Shown in pieces: positions 17,403 to 24,537 of a stretch of DNA of 48,481 nucleotides. The notes below the pieces were generated by a model. It worked only from the letters and a program-made list of their open reading frames with translations. It was not told the DNA's origin and ran no database searches. The DNA lies in the NCBI GenBank assembly GCA_964527565.1, contig CAZGOY010000024.1, forward strand, positions 1-48,481. Reading direction: 5' to 3'. Source of the stretch: JAGXQV01 sp964527565 (GTDB lineage: Bacteria; Pseudomonadota; Gammaproteobacteria; Burkholderiales; Sulfuricellaceae). A program made the translations under genes and the position numbers. The stretch's first letter is position 1, and each line of letters opens with the position of its first letter.

Positions 17403-18484
17403 CGTTGTGTTTCAACCAAGGCACGTTTTGCAAGCTTGTCGAAGCGAGATACGAAAGTTTCAATGCCGATTGGGCTGCCGACTCTTTTGCGCGCATCTGG
17501 ATCTCCGCGTTTAGAATAGTCGGGGTTGCATGTGTTGAAGATTATTTTTGATAATTCATCCGCTGCCCAAATTGGCATATCCCGCTGGATGCTTGATACG
17601 AATAATGTGAAAGATGAAGTTAACGCTGGCAATGCTGTTTGATAATCACATTTGTCGTTTCCCTGCCATATTCGAGGGCGGATATCTTGAGGCAGGTCTC
17701 GAACATAATGATCGGTTGGCGTTATGCCCGCGAAAATGAAAGTTGTCAGGCTACCCAGGTGGTAGATGTCACACCCCTCCCTTCGGTCTTCCCATCTTTG
17801 GGGTGCGATTCCATAAGCTTGCTCTGGAGGCGCATATTTTATAGCACCTGCGATCGTATTGGCATCGTGGTCTGGTGCCATACCTTTTCTGGATGCTCGA
17901 CCAAGGTCGCCGATCTTTGCGCCCCCTCCTACCTGTTGAAAAAGCAAGACATTCGAAGGTTTAAGGTCTTGGTGGGCAATTTGCTGGCTGTGTAACTGTT
18001 GAAGCCCTACGGCGACGTCATGCAATACTTGAAATTTGACGGCATCGTCGAGTTTGTTAGTTTTGGCGATGATTTTCCGTACATCGCCATCCGCCAGTTC
18101 GAACATGATGTAGGGAGTCGGTATAGGTGTTAAAGCACCAGGTGGTGCGGGTATTTCCCCGCGTGCAATGATTCGGACTACGCGATCTAGCTTGGCTTTC
18201 TTGCATATATCTAAAATGGTACATTCAAAGCTGTGGCTTTCAGTGACCAGTTTCAGGCGATCCATCAGTGATCCGCCGCTCGAAAATATCGCTTTTTGGA
18301 CATCGATAATTTTAACGAAGGCCTCGTTTTTTCCATTCGATGCAATGTAACCAATCGAAAAGAAAGATCCCGTAAGGTCATCCGCACCAAGTTCGCCGGG
18401 GCGAGGAAGCTGTTTGGTGATAACCCAGTCGTCCGTAACTGTGGTGCCTATGAGGTTATGGCCTGTGCCAGCAGTAGGAGGCAT
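17399..18484 (-). CDS. Hanks-type serine/threonine protein kinase
   Basis: A 361-residue soluble kinase. Key elements are the ATP-anchoring Lys58 in AFVKIID, a Glu in the following helix (SFECTILD), the catalytic loop HQDLKPSNVLL with Asp173 (HQD replaces the common HRD), the metal-binding DLG with Asp193 in KIGDLGRAS, and YAPPEQ in place of APE. All catalytic residues are therefore present. Unlike PASTA or PknB kinases it has no membrane segment or extracellular repeats. The glycine-rich loop is poorly conserved. The C-terminal 60 residues are not a known domain. It is the first gene of a two-gene unit with the TPR protein. The AT-rich 144 nt upstream (18485-18628) presumably hold its promoter. 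Confidence 0.88.
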   Translation of the reverse strand: MPPTAGTGHNLIGTTVTDDWVITKQLPRPGELGADDLTGSFFSIGYIASNGKNEAFVKIIDVQKAIFSSGGSLMDRLKLVTESHSFECTILDICKKAKLDRVVRIIARGEIPAPPGALTPIPTPYIMFELADGDVRKIIAKTNKLDDAVKFQVLHDVAVGLQQLHSQQIAHQDLKPSNVLLFQQVGGGAKIGDLGRASRKGMAPDHDANTIAGAIKYAPPEQAYGIAPQRWEDRREGCDIYHLGSLTTFIFAGITPTDHYVRDLPQDIRPRIWQGNDKCDYQTALPALTSSFTLFVSSIQRDMPIWAADELSKIIFNTCNPDYSKRGDPDARKRVGSPIGIETFVSRFDKLAKRALVETQR

Positions 18485-18628
18485 TTTTTTACCAAAATTT
18501 ATTTTTACCGTTTTGAGTTTACGGATATTTTAAAAATGATTCCATAGGAATTTTTGTGGGGATGTGAGGGCAAATTTACTTTTAAACATGAACAAATGTA
18601 CCCCGCTTTTTCTGCGCTATCGAGCAAC

Positions 18629-18952
18629 TCAAGCCAAGGCATCCAGACCATGCTTTTCCACCACCGAAAGCAGCTTGAGCGCCATCCCGCTGGGGCGCTT
18701 GGTACCCGCCTCCCATTTCTGCACGGTCGATTCGCTGGTATTCAAATAGCGGGCGAACACCGGCTGGCTGACGTGGTTGCGCTCGCGCAACTGTTTGATG
18801 TGTTCGGGGCCGATTGCCGGCGGTGCGGCCAGGCAAGTCGCGTCGAATTCGCGCATCGTGGTCTTGTCGATGGTGCCCGCACGATGCAAGCCTTGGGCCG
18901 CACTGTGAATGGCTTCGAAGGCATCGCTTTTATATTTGGTTTTGGTCGTCAT
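18629..18952 (-). CDS. XRE-family HTH protein, NadS/HigA antitoxin-like
   Basis: A 107-residue regulator. The N-terminal part (IHSAAQGLHRAGTIDKTTMR, then EFDATCL) is typical of antitoxins paired with RelE/HigB toxins. The XRE helix-turn-helix spans about 52-95 (IKQLRERNHVSQPVFARYLN, then TSESTVQKWEAG). No RelE/HigB toxin gene is adjacent; upstream is the PIN-like gene, 33 nt away and in the same direction. It is therefore either an orphan antitoxin or the regulator of the ATPase-PIN operon. The ribosome-binding site is weak. Codon use is GC-rich, unlike the kinase genes beside it. Confidence 0.85.
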   Translation of the reverse strand: MTTKTKYKSDAFEAIHSAAQGLHRAGTIDKTTMREFDATCLAAPPAIGPEHIKQLRERNHVSQPVFARYLNTSESTVQKWEAGTKRPSGMALKLLSVVEKHGLDALA

Positions 18953-18985
18953 GGCAAAGCTTGACCCGATCTACGCGAGTTTGTC

Positions 18986-19519
18986 TTAGCCATTATGGGC
19001 AAGTTTCCATCCTGCTTCATTTGGAGCGCCTTCAAGCCAAGCTATTACTTGCGCCGCATCCGAAACGGGATTAACCCATAGAACGTCTTGTATGTCTGTA
19101 ACACTGTGTGACAAACCAACAAACAATTTTCTCGCGGTATCGTCCAATGAAATGATTTGCCTATCGGTACTTATCGCAGCCTCGATAAGATGACAATCCT
19201 TAAGCATGGCATTTTTCTGCTTCTGGGTAACATTTTCAGACTCGACTTGTTGCCGCAAATCCTGTTTTTCCTCAACATGACGCGCCGTCAATTTCCCTCG
19301 TGCCACCATGCTTCTTCGCCATGTACGTGCAAAGCCGGACTCGTGTCGAACCCATTCATCACGAATAGCAGGGGTCATTACAACCTTATGGCATATTTTT
19401 AAAACTGCGTGCAAGAAGTCACGGGTTTTAATCGCCGTTGGAAATGTTGCCTCAACACCACCCGACGCCTTTGCAACGGAAGCGTCAATCACCAGATTTC
19501 TCGACGGCGTTTTTCTCAT
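18986..19519 (-). CDS. PIN-like nuclease domain protein (ATPase partner)
   Basis: A 177-residue protein with PIN-type acidic positions: Asp12 in LVIDASVAKAS, Glu55 in IRDEWVRHE, Asp108 in LKDCHLIEAAI, and Asp126/Asp127 in IISLDDTAR. PIN domains are Mg-dependent ribonucleases, and the conserved acids suggest an active site. It is longer than typical VapC toxins (130-150) and lacks a VapB-type antitoxin. Its ATG overlaps the stop of the upstream ATPase gene (ATGA), implying coupled synthesis. The architecture, an ABC-type ATPase followed by a small nuclease, resembles known ATPase-effector defence modules. The specific pairing and function are inferred. Confidence 0.72.
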   Translation of the reverse strand: MRKTPSRNLVIDASVAKASGGVEATFPTAIKTRDFLHAVLKICHKVVMTPAIRDEWVRHESGFARTWRRSMVARGKLTARHVEEKQDLRQQVESENVTQKQKNAMLKDCHLIEAAISTDRQIISLDDTARKLFVGLSHSVTDIQDVLWVNPVSDAAQVIAWLEGAPNEAGWKLAHNG

Positions 19520-20880
19520 GATGGGTTACTTTTTCCAAAAAGTTTGGCTTCAGCGGCTGACAGGTACTCGTTATCTGAATTTAATTCCACATCATCAAAA
19601 TCTTCCGGCCAATCACCGAATGCGCCGGTGTCATCAAGGTCGGCGCTGGTAACGGCTGTGACACCCGTGGTATCGCGTTGGAACCAGTGTAATTTGACCA
19701 GCCCCGGTGCTAATTCATCTTTCGCAACCAGTGTCTGAACGCCTTGCAGCAGTAATGCGCTGTGCGTCTCAACGATGACAATCACCCCTCGTTTGGCGGC
19801 TTCTGCCAAAATTTTAGCGAATGCGCGTTGAGCGCCCGGATGGAGATGAATTTCAGGCTGTTCGATATAAACTAGTTGCCCCGGCTTGGCGGCAAGCAAT
19901 GCCACCAGAACCGGCAGTGTTTGAGACACCCCAAACCCGACATCAGCGATGCTGACCAAATCCTGCGCTCCCCCTCGCAAGCTGTGCGGCAAACGCCCAA
20001 CCTTCAATTCCACCTGGGTTTCATCCCGCTGTTTGGCTTCCACTTTCCAGGTCAGACCCAAGCTTTCCAAGTCAGCGCCCAGTTGCGACAATCTGTCATC
20101 TTTGCTTGATTGCCAATGTTTAATTACGCTGGCCACGTAAACTTCAAAAGTCCCCGGAAAGGAATCTCCTACCGCCGTAGTTTTGTAATCTCGTTCTGGG
20201 TTACCACGTAAGCCGGGGACGTGGATCAGCTTGGCGATCATCTCAACAATTCCATCCCCAGGATTAAGTACTGGGAGTCTGATCCGACTTTCTTCCACGG
20301 CCAATTCAACTTTAAGAAAAGAACGGTCACGGACGACTTCCAGCACCCCTTTTTTACATAGCTCACTTGGCCAACGCGAGATGTGTTTTTCCAAGCCAGT
20401 TTTAAGTGCGGTCACATCTGCATCCCGTGTAATGACGGCTGCTACCCCTTCATCAGTGACAGTATTGCTGAATATATCCAACCCCTTCTTGGGGACATGG
20501 CGAAAACAAAGCTCAACGGTTCTACTCCCGATTTCAAATTCGACGGAGAATCCCTTTGCTGCGCTTGAGCCTGTTTTTTTCGACATCAATTGATCAGCCG
20601 AAGTCAGCCGTACATTGGGGCCACCCAATAACAGGCTTCCGGGATCATAAGGCGCATCAAGGGTTTGTTTGAGCAGCAAAACCGGTTGCATGATGCTCGA
20701 TTTTCCACCGCTGTTCGCTCCCGCCAGGATAGTCAAAGGACGTATCTCAATACGCTGCTTATTGACCAGTGACTTATAACCAGCAACCGAAATGGCTCCT
20801 AGCGTAGGACGGCGCGGCCGCTGTTTTTTTGCAGTTGAAATCTCAGCGGCGCCTCTTGGTTTGGTTGATTTGATTGTCAT
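19516..20880 (-). CDS. ABC/OLD-like AAA ATPase, first gene of ATPase-PIN pair
   Basis: A 454-residue P-loop ATPase of the SMC/ABC-like AAA_15/AAA_21 group. The N-terminal region is basic. ISVAGYKSLVN leads into Walker A GANSGGKSS (54-62). The signature-like GFGVSQTLPVLVALL precedes Walker B QLVYIEQPEIHLHPG (about 333-347), and the H-loop is IVIVETHSALLL. No TOPRIM nuclease domain follows, so it is not a full-length OLD protein. An ATG with GGGGAAG upstream is chosen over an earlier in-frame start. The gene overlaps the PIN-like gene by 4 nt. ATPases of this class act as sensors or regulators in PARIS, Septu and retron-type systems; the role here is inference. Confidence 0.85.
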   Translation of the reverse strand: MTIKSTKPRGAAEISTAKKQRPRRPTLGAISVAGYKSLVNKQRIEIRPLTILAGANSGGKSSIMQPVLLLKQTLDAPYDPGSLLLGGPNVRLTSADQLMSKKTGSSAAKGFSVEFEIGSRTVELCFRHVPKKGLDIFSNTVTDEGVAAVITRDADVTALKTGLEKHISRWPSELCKKGVLEVVRDRSFLKVELAVEESRIRLPVLNPGDGIVEMIAKLIHVPGLRGNPERDYKTTAVGDSFPGTFEVYVASVIKHWQSSKDDRLSQLGADLESLGLTWKVEAKQRDETQVELKVGRLPHSLRGGAQDLVSIADVGFGVSQTLPVLVALLAAKPGQLVYIEQPEIHLHPGAQRAFAKILAEAAKRGVIVIVETHSALLLQGVQTLVAKDELAPGLVKLHWFQRDTTGVTAVTSADLDDTGAFGDWPEDFDDVELNSDNEYLSAAEAKLFGKSNPS

Positions 20881-20973
20881 TTGCTTCCCCGCATCACATT
20901 GATTACGACACCCCAAACATCGCAAGGGGTAACTTTAACACCCTACCAGTTATGCCCACGCCCAAAATACTCA

Positions 20974-21384
20974 TCAAGCCGCCCGCACCTCATCCAGCAA
21001 CTCGGGATGTTTGTCCAGCAGCTTCAACAACAGCACGGTGGACTTGTGCGGCTGCGTTTTGCCGCGCTCGTATTCGGAAAATGCGCTCGCCCCGCCGCCG
21101 AACAGTTTACCGGCCTCAGCCTGGCGCAAACCCAGCTTTTTGCGGGTGGCGCGCAGGGAATCCGCAATCTCGCGGTCGACGGTTGCGGCGAACGCATCCA
21201 CCGCATCGCTATAACGCTTACCTTCGCCATTGTCGAATTGGCACTCGCCGCACACCGGGCAATGCCAGCCGGACACCTGCGGCACGGTCAGCGAACGATC
21301 CCGATAGGCAAACGACAAGTCGCGTTTTCCATGCTCAAGCACCGTGCCGTCGTTGCACTGCAAACAGAATTGCATTTCGCTCAT
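20974..21384 (-). CDS. mqsA: MqsA-type antitoxin
   Basis: A 136-residue antitoxin with the MqsA layout. The N-terminal zinc-binding domain has CLQC (8-11) and a CPVC pair near residue 42. The C-terminal XRE helix-turn-helix is at about 75-120 (LRATRKKLGLRQAEAGKLFG, then GGASAFSEYERGKTQP). It neutralises the MqsR ribonuclease and represses its own operon. It begins 1 nt after the mqsR stop. The Shine-Dalgarno AAGGAG lies within the last codons of mqsR, coupling the two. Length is near that of the E. coli protein (131). Confidence 0.93.
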   Translation of the reverse strand: MSEMQFCLQCNDGTVLEHGKRDLSFAYRDRSLTVPQVSGWHCPVCGECQFDNGEGKRYSDAVDAFAATVDREIADSLRATRKKLGLRQAEAGKLFGGGASAFSEYERGKTQPHKSTVLLLKLLDKHPELLDEVRAA

Positions 21385-21385
21385 T

Positions 21386-21688
21386 TCATTTCTCCTTGAA
21401 TTGAATCACCGTCGCACCGGACTGGATCGTCACCTTGATGTAGGCGGTTTTGCCGTTGGGGCAGGGCGCGTGGTACACGTCTTGCCATACTTGGCTGCTG
21501 GCGTGCGTCGTCATGCTCTTGAACAACATGCTGCTTTGCAGACCCAGCACTACCCACAGCGCTGCTTGCCCATCCAACCCCATCGCCCTGGCATTGTCCT
21601 TTGCCGTGCGGGTGAACGCATCCATTCCGCGTTTGAGCACGATGGCCTTCACGTCATTGAGATTGTGGTGAGGATTGCGCTTTTCCAT
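21386..21688 (-). CDS. mqsR: MqsR-type mRNA interferase toxin
   Basis: A 100-residue RelE-fold endoribonuclease; characterised MqsR cleaves mRNA at GCU. The family start MEKRNPHHNLNDVKAIV, the core LFKSMTTHASSQVWQDVYHA and the end VIQFKEK match MqsR closely, so the toxin appears intact. It is first in the mqsRA operon, with a 17-bp palindrome immediately upstream that is the probable MqsA operator. It borders the cobalamin operon on the right and forms the right edge of the accessory island. Confidence 0.94.
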   Translation of the reverse strand: MEKRNPHHNLNDVKAIVLKRGMDAFTRTAKDNARAMGLDGQAALWVVLGLQSSMLFKSMTTHASSQVWQDVYHAPCPNGKTAYIKVTIQSGATVIQFKEK

Positions 21689-21696
21689 GCCCTAAG

Positions 21697-21713
21697 TTTA
21701 TGGAATCCATAAA
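21697..21713 (-). promoter_or_regulatory. MqsA operator palindrome
   Basis: TTTATGGAATCCATAAA is a perfect 8+1+8 palindrome located 8 nt upstream of the mqsR start codon. Type II TA antitoxins bind such palindromes to autoregulate. The sequence differs from the E. coli AACCTTTTAGGTT box, so the assignment rests on symmetry and position. Confidence 0.7.
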
Positions 21714-21737
21714 TCGAAAACAAGGGTGCGAGCAAAA

Positions 21738-21767
21738 TTGACATCCCCCACCCCCACCCCCTACACT
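21738..21767 (+). promoter_or_regulatory. Sigma70 promoter of the cobalamin operon
   Basis: A consensus -35 TTGACA (21738-21743) and a -10 TACACT (21762-21767) are separated by 18 nt of C-rich sequence. Transcription would start near 21773, just ahead of the cobalamin riboswitch. Confidence 0.75.
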
Positions 21768-21774
21768 GCGCCGC

Positions 21775-21972
21775 TCAAAGCTTCAGGTGTCCCGTCGGCC
21801 AAAACCGGCAGGATTAAACGGGAAGCCGGTGCGCTCTTCAAGAGCTATTCCGGCGCTGCCCCCGCAACGGTAAGCGAGTGTAGGAACGGCAATTTGCCAC
21901 TGTGATTAGTCACGGGAAGGCGCCGTTCCGGGGAATTTTCCCGCTCGCCAGCCCGGAGACCGGCCTGGGACT
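21775..21972 (+). ncRNA. Cobalamin (AdoCbl) riboswitch
   Basis: The hallmarks of the cobalamin aptamer occur in order: AGGTGTCCC and GGGAAGCCGGTG at the 5' side, the highly conserved B12-box region GCTGCCCCCGCAACGGTAAG at about 21875, CACTGTG, GGGAAGGCG, and the closing AGCCCGGAGACCGGCCTGG. It lies between the promoter and btuB and is expected to repress btuB and the following cob genes when cobalamin is abundant. Confidence 0.95.
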
Positions 21973-22042
21973 TGAATGTCGGCATCGCGGAGGGCGGCGT
22001 CGCAGCGCGTGCCGGTTATTCTCCGCTTCCGCTCTGCTTCCC

Positions 22043-22096
22043 TTCCTCCGTCTGCCTTTTTGACCAGCCATTATCGCGCGGGTGTGCGCGGAGGAA
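22043..22096 (+). promoter_or_regulatory. Candidate riboswitch expression platform hiding the btuB RBS
   Basis: TTCCTCCG at 22043-22050 is the exact complement of CGGAGGAA at 22089-22096, which is the btuB ribosome-binding site 6 nt before the ATG. Pairing would mask translation initiation, as in translational cobalamin riboswitches. No intrinsic terminator is evident between aptamer and gene. The 130 nt from 21973 hold no other gene. Confidence 0.55.
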
Positions 22097-22102
22097 AAAC
22101 TT

Positions 22103-23938
22103 ATGAAATTGCGTCTCTTGCCGGCAGCCTTGCTGCTCGCTTCCCCATCCCTTTTCGCGGCGGATGCCGCGCTCGACGCGGTGATCGTCACCGCGTCGCG
22201 CACCGCTCGCACGGCGGACGAAACCCTCGCCCCGGTCACGGTGATCACGCGCGCCGACATCGAGCGCTTGCAGGCGCAGTCGCTGCCGGAGCTGCTCAAT
22301 GGCCTGCCCGGCCTGTCCGTCGCCAACAACGGCGGCATGGGCAAGGCCACCGGCGTGTTCCTGCGCGGCAGCGAAGCCGGCCACGTGCTGGTGCTGATCG
22401 ACGGCGTCAAGGCCGGCTCGGCAACGCTGGGCACCACGCCGTTCGAGCAGTTGCCGGTTGGCGAGATCGAGCGCATCGAGATCGTGCGCGGGCCGCGCTC
22501 CAGCCTGTACGGTTCGGAGGCCATCGGCGGGGTGATCCAGATATTCACCCGCAAGGGCGGCGGGACATTGACCCCGAATTTCAGCCTGGGCGCGGGCAGC
22601 TACGGCACCGGCCAGTTCTCCGCAGGCGTCTCAGGCGGCGGGGCGAACAACTGGTACAGCGCCAACCTGAGCGGCATCGACACCAACGGCTTCAACGCTT
22701 GCAACGGCCAGCCTGGTGTCGCCGGCTGTTTCACCAGCGAACCCGACAAGGACGGCTACCGCAACTTGGCGGGTTCGGCGCGCGCCGGGATGCGCTTTAA
22801 CAACGGCGCGGAGGTGGATGTGAATTGGCTGCGTTCGAACAGCGCGACCCAATTCGACGGCGGCTTCGTCAACGAATCGAAAACCCTGCAACAGGTAATG
22901 GGCGGCAGCGTGCGCTTTTCCCCGCTGGCGGCGTGGCGCGTGGCGCTGCTCGCCGGGACCAGCCTGGACGAAAGCGACAGCTACAAGAACGGTGCCTGGA
23001 TGAGCCGCTTCGATACCCGCCGCGATACGCTTTCCTGGCAGAACGACCTGGCCTTCGATGCGAACCAGTTGCTTACGCTCGGCTTCGATTACCAGAACGA
23101 CAGCATCGCCAGCGATACTGCCTACGCCGTGACCCGCCGTGACAACCTGGGGTTGTTCGCCCAGTACCAGGGCGACTTCGGCGCGCACAGCCTGCAATTT
23201 TCCGTGCGCGGCGACGACAACCGGCAGTTCGGCAGCCATAACACCGGCGCCGCCGCCTGGGGCTATAAGCTCGGCGGGGGCATGCGCTTCACCGCCTCCT
23301 ACGGCAGCGCCTTCAAGGCGCCGACCTTCAACGACCTGTATTACCCCGGCTACGGCAACGCCGACCTCAAGCCGGAGTCATCGCGCAGCGCCGAACTGGG
23401 GCTGCGCGGCAGCGGCGGGGCGGCGAACTGGTCGGTCAACATCTTCGAAACACGGGTGGACGACCTGATCGCCTACGACGCCTCCCGCTACGCGCCGGGC
23501 AACGTCTCCAGCGCGTTGATACGCGGCCTGGAAGGCAGCGTCGGGATGCGCCTGGCGGATTGGCAGGTCCACGCCCACGCGACCCTGCTCGACCCGGAGA
23601 ACCGCTCGTCCGGCGCCAATAACGGCAAGAACCTGGCGCGTCGCCCCGAGCAATCGCTGCGCCTCGATCTCGACCGCGAACTGGGCAAGTACCGCGTCGG
23701 CGCCACCCTGCTGGCCGCCGGGGAGCGCTTCGACGACCTCGCCAACCGGCGCCGCCTGGGCGGCTACGCCACCCTCGACCTGCGCGCCGATTACCGGCTG
23801 GCCAAGGACTGGCTGGTGCAGGCCAAAGCCGCCAACCTGTTCGACCGCAACTACGAAACCGCAGCGTTCTATAATCAACCCGGTCGCAGCCTGTTCGTCA
23901 CGCTGCGCTATCAACCCGCCCAGCCGGAGAAACGATGA
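22103..23938 (+). CDS. btuB: TonB-dependent vitamin B12 receptor BtuB
   Basis: A 611-residue outer-membrane transporter for cobalamin. The signal peptide (KLRLLPAALLLASPSLFAA) is followed by a TonB box-like LDAVIVTASRT, the plug domain (PVTVITRADIERLQAQSLPE ... IVRGPRSSLYGSEAIGGVIQ) and a beta-barrel with the usual alternating pattern to FVTLRY near the C-terminus. The terminal residues PAQPEKR extend past the usual terminal aromatic residue. The ATG follows GGAGGAA. It is the first gene under the riboswitch, and its stop overlaps cobO (ATGA). Confidence 0.94.
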   Translation: MKLRLLPAALLLASPSLFAADAALDAVIVTASRTARTADETLAPVTVITRADIERLQAQSLPELLNGLPGLSVANNGGMGKATGVFLRGSEAGHVLVLIDGVKAGSATLGTTPFEQLPVGEIERIEIVRGPRSSLYGSEAIGGVIQIFTRKGGGTLTPNFSLGAGSYGTGQFSAGVSGGGANNWYSANLSGIDTNGFNACNGQPGVAGCFTSEPDKDGYRNLAGSARAGMRFNNGAEVDVNWLRSNSATQFDGGFVNESKTLQQVMGGSVRFSPLAAWRVALLAGTSLDESDSYKNGAWMSRFDTRRDTLSWQNDLAFDANQLLTLGFDYQNDSIASDTAYAVTRRDNLGLFAQYQGDFGAHSLQFSVRGDDNRQFGSHNTGAAAWGYKLGGGMRFTASYGSAFKAPTFNDLYYPGYGNADLKPESSRSAELGLRGSGGAANWSVNIFETRVDDLIAYDASRYAPGNVSSALIRGLEGSVGMRLADWQVHAHATLLDPENRSSGANNGKNLARRPEQSLRLDLDRELGKYRVGATLLAAGERFDDLANRRRLGGYATLDLRADYRLAKDWLVQAKAANLFDRNYETAAFYNQPGRSLFVTLRYQPAQPEKR

Positions 23939-24537
23939 CCACCGAAGCCAACGGGCGCCACATCGAGCGCATGGCGCGCAAGAAGGCGCTGATCGACGAG
24001 CACATCGCCCAGGCCGACGGGGAGCGCGGCGTGCTGGTGGTGCACACCGGCAATGGCAAGGGCAAGAGCACGGCGGCTTTCGGCATGGCGGCGCGCGCCT
24101 TGGGGCACGGCATGAGGGTGGGGGTGGTGCAGTTCGTCAAGGGCGCCATGAGCACCGGCGAGGAAGTCTTCTTCCGGCGTTTTCCCGAAGTTGAATACCA
24201 CGTCACCGGCGCGGGCTACACCTGGGAAACCCAGAACCGCGAACGCGATATCGCCACCGCGCGCGCCGGCTGGGACATCGCCAGCAAGCTGCTTGCCGAC
24301 CCGGCTTTTCACCTGGTGGTGCTCGACGAACTCAACATCGTGCTCAAGGAAGGCTATTTGCCGGTCTGGGAAGTCCTCGCCGCGCTGAGCAAGCGCCCGC
24401 CCATGCAGCACGTGGTGATCACCGGGCGCGGCGCGCCGCCGGAATTGATCGAGGCCGCCGACACGGTCAGCGAAATGCGCGGGATCAAGCATGCCTACCA
24501 GGCCGGGATCAAGGCGCAGAAAGGGGTGGAGTTGTGA
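23935..24537 (+). CDS. cobO: Corrinoid adenosyltransferase CobO/BtuR
   Basis: A 200-residue ATP:cob(I)alamin adenosyltransferase that attaches the 5'-deoxyadenosyl group to cobalt, in synthesis and in salvage of imported corrinoids. The P-loop GNGKGKST (39-46) and VVLDELNIVLKEGYL are CobO/CobA-type signatures. The first 30 residues form the helical family N-terminus (ERMARKKALIDEHI). It overlaps btuB by ATGA and cobQ by GTGA. Confidence 0.95.
   Translation: MTTEANGRHIERMARKKALIDEHIAQADGERGVLVVHTGNGKGKSTAAFGMAARALGHGMRVGVVQFVKGAMSTGEEVFFRRFPEVEYHVTGAGYTWETQNRERDIATARAGWDIASKLLADPAFHLVVLDELNIVLKEGYLPVWEVLAALSKRPPMQHVVITGRGAPPELIEAADTVSEMRGIKHAYQAGIKAQKGVEL

Noticed and set aside
22016..22384. 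Minus-strand frames over the riboswitch and the btuB start
   Set aside because: They overlap a canonical riboswitch and the btuB signal peptide and have no ribosome-binding site or recognisable domain.
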